In this document: piece after piece, positions 22,649-34,104 of the stretch
Position numbering within the stretch: position 1 is the stretch's first letter
How the letters are laid out: every line of letters starts with the position of its first letter
From: Berberis thunbergii
Taxonomy: Eukaryota > Streptophyta > Magnoliopsida > Ranunculales > Berberidaceae
Assembly (NCBI GenBank): GCA_003290165.1
Contig: QNQO01006272.1
Span: forward strand, 186,001 to 250,000
Direction: 5' to 3'
DNA: 64,000 nt
Notes under the pieces: generated by a model
What the model saw: the letters and a program-made list of their open reading frames with translations, nothing else
Told to the model about the DNA's origin: nothing
Database searches by the model: none
Program-made: the position numbers and the translations under genes

Positions 22649-24703
22649 GAGTGATTCTAGATGTCGAGGAAATGGGCGAGGGAGGGTGGAGCGCACGTGC
22701 ATTGTAAAAAAAAAATGCGGGAAATCGAAAATTTGGGGGAGAAGAAGGAGGGAATGGCCGAGCTCTCCCCATTTTCATTCTCAAAGCTCAGAGCCAGTCC
22801 TCCCTCTCCCTCTCCCCATTTTCCATCTCGACACCCTCTCCTTCAACGAAGCTCTCCCTCTCCACCTTCTCCCTATCATCAACTCATACAAAGCCAGAGA
22901 AGAAGCTCCGTCGTCCCTTCCCTCGCCGAAAAGCTCAGACTCGAAGAAAATATCTCCCCAACTGAAAAATTCAACCGAAGGTAAGTCTCCCCTTCATTTC
23001 TAGATCTAGGTTCTAGATCTAGGGTTTCTCTCTCTCGTTGTTGCTTCTCTTCTTCTTCTTCACCTTCTTTTTGTGTTTGTTGTTGTCGTTGGTGTTTGGG
23101 GTTTTCTAGTTAGGTTTCGGATTTAGGAGGGGCGTTTCTGAATCATCAATTGTGGACCAGCCTCCAAGGCGAACTCATCTTCTTCATTCTTGATGCAGCT
23201 GCATATGGATTGAATTAGGGCTTCTTCTTATTCGGGTACTCTCTATAACCCCTTACGTTCAATTTTGAATTGTTGTCGGGTTTTTGAGATTGGTTTTCGA
23301 GTGGTTTGGGTGATTTAGGGATTCGGTTGTGAGAATTTGTGGGTTTTGAGAGTGGGTTGTATTGGGGTTTGAGGGATTTTGTGTTGTGGGTCGGAAAGAA
23401 TTGATTCCTTTTCGAGTTTTTGTGTTTCCCTTTCGTTTAATTGAAAACTGTATTGTTGGTTTGACAAAATTTGTGTATTTTTTGTGATTTTTGGATTGGT
23501 CATTCTGGGGTTTGTGGGGTTAAGCTCAAGATTTAGGGTTGTAGGGTTTCATGGGAAATGAGAGACAAAGCTTTACAAGCCTTGTTAGACCTGCAAACAA
23601 AAGAAACATGCAAAGAGTTAGCTCAGTTACTGACAAAAACTTCATATAACTTAGCAAACCTAACTTTCCTTCTCAACTTCTTAATCTCAGTAACTGAGCT
23701 AACTCTCTGCATGTTTCTTTTGTTTGCAGGTCTGACAAGGCTTGTAAAGCTTTGTTTCTCATTTCGCATGAAACCCTACAACCCTAAATCTTGAGCTTAA
23801 CCCCACAAACCCCAAATGACCAATCCAAAAATCACAAAAAACACACAAAAAGCACAAAATTTTCGTCAAACCAACAATACAAATTTCAATTAAACGAAAG
23901 GGGAAACACAAAAACTTGAAAAAAAAAATCAATTCTTTCCCACCCACAACAAAAAATCCCTCAAACCCCAATACAACCCACTCTCAAAACCCACAAATTC
24001 TCACAAACGAATCCCTAAATCACCCAAACCACTCGAAACCCAATCTCAAAACCCAACAACGATCTAGAAATTGAACGTAAGGGGTTATAGAGAGTACCCG
24101 AATAAGAAGAAGCCCTAATTCAATCCATATGCAGCTGCATCAAGAATGAAGAAGATGAGTTCGCCTTGGAGGCTGGTTTCTGCACCACAATTGATGATGC
24201 AGAAATGCCCCCACTAAATCTGAACCCTAACTAGCAAACCCTAAACACCAACAACAACAACAAACACAGAAAGAAGGTGTAGAAGAAGAAGAGATGCAAC
24301 AACGAGAGAGAGAAACCCTAGATATAGAACCTAGATCTAGAAATGAAGGGAGGACTTGCCTTCGGTTGAATTTTTCAGTTGGGGAGAGCTTTTCTTCGAG
24401 TCTGAGCTTTTCGGCGAAGAAAGGGACAACAGAGCTTCTTCTCCTCTCATTTTTCTTTTCTGGCTTCGTTTGAGTCGATGATGGGGAGAAGATGGAGAGG
24501 GAGAGCTTCGTTGGAGTAGAGGGTGTCGAGATGGAAAATGGGGAGAGGGAGGGCTGGCTCTGAGCTTTGAGAATGAAAATGGGGAGAGCTCGGCCATTCC
24601 CTCCTTCTCCCCCAAAATTTTTATTTCCTGCACTTTTTTTTATTTAGCAATGCACGTGTGCTCCACCCTCCCTCGCCCATTTCCTCGACATATAGAATCA
24701 CTC
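22649..24703. repeat. 2.05-kb palindrome with about 1-kb arms (Mutator-like TIR pair)
   Basis: The left arm (22649-23633) begins GAGTGATTCTAGATGTCGAGG. It is repeated in reverse almost base for base by 23687-24703, ending CCTCGACATATAGAATCACTC. The loop is only about 53 bases. Arms differ by scattered substitutions, small indels and a short insertion near 24450. The outer part ATGTCGAGGAAATGGGCGAGGG resembles the ends of the small elements at 49299 and 54255. This suggests Mutator-type inverted repeats joined with almost nothing between them. No clear 9-bp target duplication was found. Open readings inside are mirrored on both strands and are not genes. A transcript would fold into a very long hairpin. 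Confidence 0.85.
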
Positions 24704-24735
24704 TAATTAAATAGAAAAAAAGTTCTATTTGAGGC

Positions 24736-25225
24736 TGTGTTAGGCGGGTGCAAACAAATATAAATAGGTGCATAAAATAGAGTTTTATTTATAGTGTTTT
24801 CAGAGAAGCTGCTGCGTGAATAAGCAACAGATAACATAGTATTCTCTTTGGTGTTTGGTGCGGCTGTGTGCGCGTGGTCGATGACTTTGTGTCTGATTCT
24901 TTGGGCGTGATTTTGTGCGACAAAGTGTGACGCGTGACTGCGATATCGACTTAGTTTTGTCGATTGATTTGGTAGAAGAAGTTGAAGGAGTTTTGGGTTA
25001 ATTTGCTGTGAGATAACCCGTGTTATTTACTTCTTGTATTACTCAAGCTTTGGGCAAAAAACTTGAGAAGTTATTGTACTTCTTATTTGATTAGTGGATT
25101 CACTCGAATTTGCCCCGTGGTTTTTCCCTTCACATTGAAGGGTTTTCCACGTAAATCTTGGTGTCTCGTTTATTATTGCTTTAGATTATTTCCTTAGTAT
25201 TGTTTTATTAGTATTTGTCCCAACA
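24736..25225 (+). mobile_element. Probable solo LTR of a copia-type element
   Basis: The sequence starts TGTGTTAGGCGGGTGC and ends TTTGTCCCAACA. A TATA box (tataaata) sits at about 24760 and a U5-like stretch CCCCGTGGTTTTTCCC near 25110, as in many plant copia LTRs. No second copy is seen in the window and no 5-bp duplication matches at the chosen ends, so boundaries are tentative. It separates the palindrome from the MULE. Confidence 0.55.
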
Positions 25226-26109
25226 ACTACTCCACACCACTATTTTCTTTTCCTCACACTATCATTGCGTTTTTTTTTCTTACTTTCTCACACCACCAAT
25301 AAATATGCTAAATCTAAAAAGAAACAAAAAAGAAAATCGAAAAACTAAAAAAAAAACCCCAAAAAATGAATTACGCTATTTTCCTTCCATCGATCTCTCG
25401 CACTCCTTGCTGCGTGTCGTCCCAAACTCAACGACCAAACTTCACTTCCTCACAAGGTTCGTCATCTTTGTCCTTCTCCTCTTCCCTATCTCTTCCTTCT
25501 TGCAAAAACCCCAAAATCGCAAAGGGAAAATAACATATACCCTTCGTCTCTTCGCCCTTCTCCTCCGCCGTTTCCCTATATCTCCCTCCTCGGTTGCATT
25601 CCACCACATTTCACTTGGAAAAACTTATTTCATATTCATTTCAATGGAGGGCGAAGAAGATGAGCAATTTAAATAGCAAGGACAATTCATTTCAATGGAG
25701 ATAATTTGCATAATTTTCATCTACTTTGCATGTAATTGTTTTTTTTCAAAATAATTGATTGATTATTGTATGATGCATTGGTGCATAGGCATTTCTAATG
25801 GATATAATAGATATCAAGATGTCTTTTAACGATGTTGAGAACCCAAAGACCAACCATTTAGAGGTGATCGCTATTTTTTTAATAAGTAAATTTTTTTTAT
25901 TAATATATGAAACAAAATATCAATTGAATCATTATGCAAAATGTTGATGGAAGTGGCGACAATAACAATGAAGAAAGATCATTGATACTGGTAGTCGATG
26001 ATAGTCAATTATTTGTTACGGACGAGGTATGCAAGTTTTTACTTATTTCCGTCTTCACCATTTTTCATTGTTATAAATATGTTGTTATTACCAAGTTTTT
26101 AAATTTTTT

Positions 26110-27943
26110 TTAGGTATTCTCATCAAGATCTGCATTGATAGCTTGGGTCCAAGGCATCGGTAGGGATAATAATAAAGTTGTTATTATCACTAAATCAAAA
26201 TCGGCTAACTAAAGACAGAAGGGAATGATCCATTTTGGTTGTGAAAGGGGAGGGCAGTTTGATAAAAGGTTAAAGAATTTTGTTTGATCAAGTAGTACGA
26301 AGAAGTGTGGGTGCAAATTTCAGTTGAGAGGGATCTCACAATCATCCTCGATCAGAGTCACTTGTTAGTCATTTGTTTGCTGGAAAATTTGAATGTAGAT
26401 GAGATGATTTATGTGTAGAATATGGTGAAATCAGGTGTGAGCCCTTGCAACATCTTGTCTCGGCTGAAAGAGAGGTATCCGAACTCAAACTTGAAGCATA
26501 TTTACAATGTATTGTGTTGGCTTATGGTACTCAAACAAATAGACAGGACAACTTTGCAATATACTCTAGAGTTATTGAGGGAGCACAAGTACATAGAGTG
26601 ACATTTTGTTGATCAAGGGAATAGAGTCACCAACCTTTTTTGGGCACATCCTAAATCTATTCATTTGGCAAAGTGTTTTCCACAAGTAATGTTTATGGAT
26701 TGCACGTATAAAACGAATCGCTATAGGATGTCGTTGTTTGAGATTGTTGGTGTGACGTCCACCAAAAAAACCTTCAATGTTGTATTTTGTTTTATGTATT
26801 TTGAGAATGAAGGGTCATACGCTTGGGCATTGGAAAAGCTTGCAGGAATTTTCGAGCCAGACAATTTGTCAAGTGTGTCTGTGACTAATAGAAAACTGGG
26901 TTTTGTCAAGGTTGTTGAGCGAGTTTTTTCAAAGGCAAGGAGATTATTGTGCACATGGCACATCAACAAAAATGTTGAGAAAATTGTAAGAAACATATGA
27001 CCGGTGAGCCGAGTTTTCAGATTTGTATAGATCGAGTAAAGAAGATAAATGGAATAAGGCCACAATTGAGTTTGATAGAAGATGGGAAAAGTACCCAAAG
27101 TGTTTGAAATATCTCAAGACAGTTTGGTATCCACATAAGGAGTACTTTGTCAGTGCATGAATCGATAAATTTATGCATTTTGGGGTAACAGACAATGGGT
27201 CGAGTTGAAGGTGCACACTAGAGTTGAAGCACTCATTGGAAAATTCACAAGGTACATTCCTTAATGTCTGGACAAAGATGCGTGATATGATCGAAATTCA
27301 ACTGGTCGAGATAGATTCGTCATTTCAGAATAGTCTGACGAAGGTGAAGACTGACCAAAACTTCACTTTATTTGGCTTACTTTATGGGTCAGTGGCGTAC
27401 AAGGCTATTGATTTGATCAATTCATAAATTTGGAGATGTGAAAGTGTGGGGGTGACCTTGTTAAGTGTGATTTTGTGCTTCGAACGACTCATGAATTACC
27501 TAGTGCTCATGAACTTAAAGGTTATCTAACTCCCACAGAACAAATTCCAGTACGCACCATAGATAAATATTGGCTTCAATATTCGCGAATGTGGCGATGT
27601 GATTATAGACCCAGTGGTCAATGCCCTTATGAATATGTTCAATGAGTCAACTCATGATCAGAAGTTATTGATGAAAATGAAGCTTATAGAGTTGAGTTCC
27701 CCGGGTGATAGTGTGATGATTGAACCATTAACACTTTTGGCTAGAAAGGAGAGACTTAAAAAGAAGAAATTGGCTAAGCACAAGATGTCTAAAAAAACGG
27801 ATCCATCGGGACACGAATACGCCATGACACAAGAAGAAATGAAAAGCAAAAGTAAAAAGTTGTCAATTAAAAAGAATAAGCCAAAAATTCATAACAATGG
27901 ATTGATGAGGCAAATTTCGTCTTGGATATGGGATTATATTTAG
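26110..27943 (+). pseudogene. MULE transposase (FAR1-like DNA-binding, DDE, SWIM), broken
   Basis: In the parental family this enzyme cuts and moves Mutator-like elements. An N-terminal FAR1-like reading (SRSALIAWVQGIGRDNNKVV, near 26122) follows an intron acceptor. VKSGVSPCNILSRLKERYPN lies near 26430. The DDE core begins VMFMDCTYKTNRYRM (26688) and has FEIVGVTS, and the C..H motif CTWHINKN is at 26950. The SWIM-type zinc finger reads KCDFVLRTTHELPSAHEL (near 27465), with Ser where the usual CAH cysteine stands. A Lys-rich linker (27720-27900) follows. Stops fall at about 26210, 26590, 26998, 27205, 27425 and 27941, and there are shifts. It is not translatable. Confidence 0.85.
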
Positions 27944-28538
27944 GACATTGACAACGTTCCAGACGACGGAAACTGTGGCTTTCAATGTATAGCTAAATTC
28001 CTCCATTATGACAACGCAAGCGATTGGAAACATGTACGGAAAAACTATTGATGGAGCTTCAAAGTAATGAAGAGTTGTGGCTTGCAATGTGGCACAAGTC
28101 AAGGGTAATTGTTGTGAATGATGCTTTGGTAATTTCAGAAGGCCAGGTGCGGATAGACATGAAAAGTTGGTTTATGGACCCCGATATGTTAGAGCTGGCA
28201 GCGAACCGTTACCAATGCATATTTGTTTGTTATGGGAACCAAAGCATGGCATGTTTTCCCTATGTTTACCAGGCACCATAGTTTGACAAAGGACGCGTTT
28301 GTTTCATGGCGCACTTGGCTTAGAGCAGTCACAATATCCTCCTTCATATGCAGTCGAATTCACCATTGCCTCTTATAGTACCAATTTGGTTGTGTCGCAT
28401 GTTTCCCTTGGCAATCTCGTTGAAGAGTAGTTTTGATGTCCAGCTTGGTATTGGTACGACAATGGTGAGGAAGTTCAATGACAAGAATAAGAAGAATGTG
28501 AAGAAGTCGAACGAGGTGGTGATCATATTGGACTGATG
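27944..28538 (+). pseudogene. OTU-like cysteine protease domain of the MULE, broken
   Basis: Directly after an in-frame TAG (27941-27943) the frame continues DIDNVPDDGNCGFQCIA. This matches the OTU catalytic loop D-G-N-C, with the active-site Cys kept. Further on, LELAANRYQCIFVCYGNQSM (near 28190) and SPLPLIVPIWL (near 28360) match the middle and end of OTU domains in MULE polyproteins. A stop and shift follow the catalytic loop near 28046, and a stop occurs at about 28281. OTU proteases remove ubiquitin-like modifiers; their role in MULEs is not established. The last part resembles 20767-21000. Confidence 0.75.
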
Positions 28539-28719
28539 CACATATTGTATTTTGCTAACCATTATTGTGATGAAAAAAATGCATATGAAAAATGTAAATG
28601 GCAAAGAATGTGAAGAAGTCGAACCATTGTTTTGTTAGAAAAATCACCATTTTTTTTAACGGAAGACTTGTATGTTTTGAGATTTTGTTAACATATTATA
28701 TGGAATTTGACTCTTATTA

Positions 28720-29465
28720 GTTTGAGTTTTTGTGTATGTACGATGTGAGAATGCGAGATCAGAAAAATGATTAGTTTTATGCTACAATGCGAAATCAGAA
28801 AATAATATCAGAAAAAATTTAGAAAACTCTAGTTTGATGCCACAATGTGACTTGTATGGAATTCACATAAATGATTAGTTCGAAAAACTTGTATGGTTCG
28901 AGCTTATGTTTGATGCGACAATGCGCATAAACTTCAGAAAACTAAGTTTAAAATAACAAGTTTCACAAACTGAACAATTTTCTGAATTTCAGAAGAAAAA
29001 AAATATATGCAGGTTTAAGTTCTGTTTGCAGTGTACAATGCGGGATTTTTGAAAATCCCCGCATTGATCCTTGTGAACAGAAAAAAAAATTCCTGTTCAC
29101 AGTGATCAATGTGGGGAAACTCAAAAACCTCGCATAGTGCAAGGTGAGGTTTTTCAAAAGTCTTGCATTGCTTTCTATGAACTTTTTGTATTTCCCCGGA
29201 TTGCTCTCTGCGAACAGGAAATTCTTTGTCCCCGCATTGCTCTCTGGGAACAAGCAAAATTTTTTAAACAAACTTTTGTTCGCATGGAACATTGTTCTCT
29301 GCAAACAGAACAAAACCCTACCATTTTTTTTTCTTCTGAAACTCAGATTTCTGAGTTTTTTCCTAAATCTTTGTTTCCTGACCTTATTCGCATTGTCGCA
29401 TCAAACCTAAACTTTGTCGCTTTGTTTTCTGACATGATGTCGCATTGTCGCATTATGTTCAAATA
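28720..29465. repeat. Imperfect inverted-repeat region with CGCATTG words
   Basis: Left motifs such as TGCGACAATGCG, TTCAGAAGAAAAAAAATA and GTTCTGTTTGCAGTG recur inverted on the right as CTGCAAACAGAAC, TTTTTTTTCTTCTGAAA and CGCATTGTCGCA. Between them lie several GTTCACAG / CTGTGAAC and ccCGCATTG units. It lies just right of the MULE and may be the end of that or another element. It is non-coding, and readings on both strands are mirror artefacts. Confidence 0.5.
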
Positions 29466-29759
29466 ATTATTTCATTGTACTCTTTCTTCACCACCTATTT
29501 GCTGAAACTTGTTAATTTGCATAATTTGCTTTTGGACATAATGAAATAATCTTTTCTGATAATTATTTCATAATGTTCTTATAATTATTTTCTCTACTGA
29601 TAATTATTTCGGAAAATTATGTCATTGTCGCATTGTTTGTTACTTTGTTACAACAATAGCCTCGCATTCAATATCTTAACAAATTGAATAATCTATATCG
29701 AACATAAGTAAAAACTTAAAGCTCATTAGAAAACAAAAACCTGAAGTTTACAAAAAAAA
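29466..29759. other. AT-rich spacer, nothing recognised
   Basis: Between the inverted-repeat region and the PMD pseudogene. It contains repeated ataattattt words only. Confidence 0.3.
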
Positions 29760-31935
29760 ATTTAAACTTTACAAAACTTAAAGCTTCTAAACAAATATTT
29801 CCCAAATGTTTTTTTTTTAAGTTTACAAAATGAAGACACTATCTTTGTCGCCTCCGAACATATACCTCCGAACATATAATATTTGTTCATGCCTCGATTT
29901 GCTTCGACGCTCACTTCCTCCACCATCAACTTCACAACTGTCAACACTAGGACGTACATCAAGCTCTTCTTCCTCTTGTTCCAAGGTAACAGGCGTAGAC
30001 ATTTCAGGTAGCAAATCTCATATTGGATGGGCAAAATAACCTTGTCGACGTTCCCCCCTTCTTCAATAGAGGGATTGATCACGTTACAAGCATGAGCAAT
30101 GACAATCTCCTGTATGGAAACATTAGATGTTAGTGCAAACCATGTAAATTTTTGAAATTACACAAGTGTAAAATGTTTGTACTTACCATCTTATTTGAAA
30201 AAAAAAACAAATATCTTCTTAGAGAATGCCTTCTCCTCTTGTTCGGTGGTTGTACAAAGGGATGGCTAATGCGGTAAAACCAGTCCAAGTAATCTACCGC
30301 ACAGTCCCATGGAAGCTTCATGGGGGTACCTTGTTGGTTAGTTGACACGACATGATAATGTCACCTTCGAGCGAACGAAGACAACACCTCCTACTTCACG
30401 TAATAGTGTTTGCTAGATCGGGCTCTATTCTTCCTTTTGGCTTGGATTGGAAGAATTGGGATGGCTTGTACATTTCCCATTTTTCTCATAACTCTATTAG
30501 AGTGATAGGGTTCTTCTATGTCGAGGCAAAACTAACATCCTGTGAACCATGTACTGCTATGAAGGGGAGTGTTTCCCTTGGACTCCACGTAAGGGTCACA
30601 AAGTACCTGCGAATTATAATAATTAAAACTTATTAATATATGACACATACAATAAATTTTATTGAACTTAAAGATGCATTTTACCTCTTCAGGAAACATG
30701 TCATCGTGATGTTCCCTAAGACTGATGATTTGTTCGTCCAAAACCCCTACAATTTGTGGGGGTTCCTACTAGCCATGGTGGGGAGTCTAGCATCCCACGT
30801 CAGTTTTGTATTATCCTAGAGTCTGAAGTGATCATATATCCATGCCTATAAACGAAAACAACATAAATAAATATTATGAAATTCTTATATATTTTGAGGG
30901 TAATTAACAAAATAAAAAATTTGAAACATACTTCCAAATAGGCAAATATCCAACAATTTGCGTCGTTCCCTCTCTGCTAGCGCCGTTCAACTGATGAAAC
31001 AAGACTGCCAAAGCTGCTACTCCCCATGCAAACTTATTAACATCATCCAACTCCATCAACATCTTCAAATATTCAATATAAACCTTTGTTCCATTTTTAT
31101 CAGCAAATATAGTCATATCTAGAAGAAACAACAAGTAACCCCTAACATTTATTGTTTCCTTTCATGAGAATCAGCTTCTGTAGCATGTCTACAACAGTGG
31201 TTCTGAATAAATTTTATTTCCACAGATCTCTCATGCTTCTTCACATGAACATTTGTGTTTTTACTTTCAATTTCCAAACCATCCACCAATAATGTAACAC
31301 ATTCATCTGTCGTCATCTTCATCGTCGTTCTAACCGGCTTACCAATTATCGACAAATGAGTTATACGGTAGACATCGTCTAGAGTGATGCTCATCTCTCC
31401 AAAAGGTAGGTGAAAAGTGTTGGTCTCAGGTTGTCAATGTTTCACAAAAGCACAAATGGTCACCTTATCAAGGCGTTCCTTACGATATTTAATCAAGGGA
31501 TACAGATCATTATTGTAAATCATTCTGTTTACTTTTTTTCCGGCTCATGTTTCAATTCCCAATCTATAAAGTTCATATATTAATGCCGACACCGCAATGC
31601 GCCTCGTTCCTAAATACAAGAAACATATACATTAAGTAATTCAATGTCGAAATATATATAAATAACACGCTTATATAATTTAACCAACTAAAACTATTAA
31701 CTTACCGGCTCACCATCACAAATGGCACGAGAAATATGACCATGGTAATCGTCTAATGTAGAACAATCCACAGCACCACCAGGATAAGAGTCTCATCTAG
31801 CATCTTTTTCTTTTTTACCCTCTTCTGCAGCTGTTTCTTCATTATCCCCTGCCCCCTTCTCATCCACAGGCATGTTCTCACGTTCCTCTAACTCCTCACA
31901 TTCATGTCCAACACCCGCACCACTCAAACCTGTTT
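29760..31935 (-). pseudogene. Plant mobile domain (PMD / MAIN-like) protein, broken
   Basis: Minus strand, spliced. The N-terminal part is acidic (ENMPVDEKGAGDNEET near 31870). Then come GGAVDCSTLDDYHGHISRAI (near 31750) and QPETNTFHLPFGEMSITLDD (near 31410), the hallmark start of the PMD fold. FADKNGTKVYIEYLKMLMEL and DDVNKFAWGVAALAVLFHQL with REGTTQIVGYLPIWK lie at 30904-31110. The C-terminal blocks MRKMGNVQAIPILP (near 30480) and WDCAVDYLDWFYRISHPFVQ (near 30270) follow. PMD genes include MAIN and MAIL1 (genome stability, silencing) and many copies carried by transposons. Several stops and shifts are present, e.g. after SSTWFTGC near 30535. Its closeness to the MULE suggests a transposon-borne copy, but this is inference. 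Confidence 0.8.
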
Positions 31936-32558
31936 GCCCTTCTGATTGGGGTTAACTTTGCAATATAATTACTTGTTTATATGCTTCTTGAGGATCTATT
32001 TGAATCCCCATTTGCTCCTATCTTATCTTCCTCCTTACTTTTTTTGTCCATAGTGTGGTCTATTATTATATTTATTTTTTTTCCGTTCTTTTACCTGTTA
32101 TTTGCCCTTTTTTGGTATCTATTTTCGAGCAGACACTATTATGGGTCATCTATGATCTCTATCACCTCCATCATCCCCACTAACATCACGACCAACAGAA
32201 GACATGATAAACCTTTAAATAAATGGAAACAATTACTTCAAGACAAATTTTGTGTACAATAAATTCTACTAATTCTTAAGCAATACTTTAGCCAATTTGG
32301 ATGTAAAACAACATTATATCATTCATTTTCCTACATTCTAATAAGAAAAATACCAATTTAGAGCCCTAGTGACCACCAAATCCTTCTTCGCAATTACTTT
32401 CATTACCAAAGGACGAACTAAACGATTAATGCATAAAAACATAAACAATTCTACTTTAAAGATGAAAACAAATACACAAATGCACAAAAGCAAACAATGG
32501 GTGGCTTACTTACAATCCAAACAAAAATCTTAAACCCAAACATAGAATGGATGACTCA
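31936..32558. other. Spacer before hAT copy 4, nothing recognised
   Basis: T-rich and A-rich sequence. The 93-residue open reading at 31981-32262 is Phe/Leu-rich with no family motif. The PMD leader may extend into the left part. Confidence 0.3.
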
Positions 32559-32566
32559 CTTATAGA

Positions 32567-33637
32567 TAGGGATGGCAGTGGGGCGAATTTTCACAGATAT
32601 CCGCCCCACTCGCCCCGTTTGGGGCGGATTTGGTTAAGGGTGGATGGAGGTTGGGGCAGATACGAATATCCAAACTGTATCCGTTTATTATTCGGGGCGG
32701 ATACGGATTTGGCCATATCTGCCCCACGGATATCCGTTTAACCCCTTAAATTACTATAATGCCCTTGGGCTATAAATAAGGAAACCCCTCTCACATTCTC
32801 ATTCACTGTCACAATCTCATTTCGCAATTCGCCTCTCATAGAGTGAAAGCTCTCTGTGTGCTCGAAGGCTCCACCGCTCGAAGCCTCACTGGTGGTCGAT
32901 CGAAGCCTCTCTCTCTGTGGTCGATCGAAGCCTGCCTCTCTGGTGGTCGATCGAAGGCTCGAAGGGTGGTCTGGTGGTTGAAGTCAAAGCCGAAGCCTTC
33001 GTCTCCTTTTTCTCCCCTACTGTGAGAAAGATCGAGATATTTGAGATCAAAGATCTCTGCCTCTCTGGTGGTCGATCGAAGGTTCGAAGGTGGTCGAAGT
33101 CGAAGCCTTCCTCTCATTTTTCTCCCCTACTGTAAGATCGAGATCTCTGATCTGAGATATGTGATCTGAGATCCAGATTATTTAGATAGTTATTTTTTTT
33201 TGTTATAATTTTGTATCTTGATTCTTTAATTCGATTTTTTTTGTAATTTTTTGTTATAATTTGAGTATCTTTTACCAGTAAGAATCCTTGTGCTTCTTGG
33301 ATGTTTTTGTGAGCTTTTTGCTTTGGTTCAATCTTGTATTTGCTTTGGTTCGATTTTGTATTATCTTTGTTTTGGTAGAATTGATCTCAAAGAATGCTTC
33401 GAGAATTGATCTTTGGTTAGAGAATTGATTGATTATCAATTTGTAAATTAAATTCATTCAACATTTTTTTATAAATTAAATGGTTAATTGGGGCGGAGCA
33501 GATATCCGTCGATCCGTCCGAGACGGGGATGGTTTTAAACTAAATAGATAAACGGATAATCAGGGCAGATTCGGAGATCCGCAATTCCTGATGGGGTGGA
33601 GATGGATTTGTCCAAATCCGCCCCATTGCCATCCCTA
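32567..33637. mobile_element. Non-autonomous hAT (Ac-like) element, copy 4
   Basis: A 1,071-bp element with ends TAGGGATGGCAGTGGGGC and CCCCATTGCCATCCCTA and perfect duplications cttataga at 32559-32566 and 33638-33645. Subterminal zones repeat GGATATCCG / GCCCC. The interior holds repeated GTGGTCGATCGAAGCC units (32860-33100). It is the complete counterpart of the truncated copy at 13641-14361. No transposase reading. Confidence 0.9.
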
Positions 33638-33645
33638 CTTATAGA

Positions 33646-33948
33646 AGAGTTGGAGTCACAAGATATATGCATTTTGCACTTTGAGAGCTGGCATTTTTTG
33701 AGCTGTTGCATTTTGAAAAGTTTGAGAATTTTGATATATAAGGGTTTCAATTTTAAGAGATTTTGGAGAGAGAGAAGATTTTGCCAATGTACTTTAATTG
33801 AAATTATGCAACTACTCATGGATTTTGCTGACTTACTAATTTGTTATCATTATTACTTTTGAGATGGCTTGTATGCTGTCAATTTTGCTTCTTTGGATGG
33901 TTATTTTTGACAGCTCTGCTTTATTGTATGTTGAGTTTTGCTACACAA
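33646..33948. other. Spacer, nothing recognised
   Basis: T-rich sequence between hAT copy 4 and a small MITE, with no motif recognised. Confidence 0.3.
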
Positions 33949-34104
33949 CCCGCTCCCATGGCCTGTTTTCACAGCCTTGGGGGCAAAAATACAATGTTGC
34001 CTCCCTCTCTTTAAACATTTTTTTGAGAAGGTAGTTAAAAAGAGGGGCAAAATCATATTTTTGCCCCCCAAGGCTGTGAAAAGAGGCCATGGGAGCGGGC
34101 TGGC
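33949..34104. mobile_element. Short MITE with about 45-bp inverted ends
   Basis: A 156-bp element. The left end CCCGCTCCCATGGCCTGTTT, then TCACAGCCTTGGGGGCAAAA, is matched in reverse at 34060-34104 with one substitution and one extra G. The middle is only about 60 bases. No clear target duplication was found, so the superfamily is open. It could fold into a hairpin. Confidence 0.75.

Larger units (their letters stand above)
25226..28545 (+). mobile_element. MULE-OTU DNA transposon, degenerate (copy B)
   Basis: This holds a 5' non-coding/first-exon region (to about 26110), a FAR1/MULE-type transposase with SWIM finger (26110-27960) and an OTU cysteine-protease region (27944-28538). Order and motifs match the plant MULE class in which transposase and OTU domain sit in one polyprotein. 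The 5' part is duplicated in copy A (12.8-13.6 kb) and the 3' part at 20.8 kb, so several members of this family landed nearby. TIRs and a 9-bp duplication were not identified, so outer limits are approximate. Confidence 0.75.

Noticed and set aside
22566..23003. Pair of overlapping open readings (145 and 107 residues)
   Set aside because: They lie in one palindrome arm and recur mirrored at 24337-24633. Proline/serine-rich with no domain.
27599..27943. A separate Lys-rich host protein of 114 residues
   Set aside because: It is the linker between SWIM finger and OTU domain of the MULE polyprotein; the frame continues past a TAG into the OTU catalytic loop.
29137..29466. Overlapping open readings on both strands
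   Set aside because: Mirrored readings inside an imperfect inverted-repeat region, with no conserved motif.
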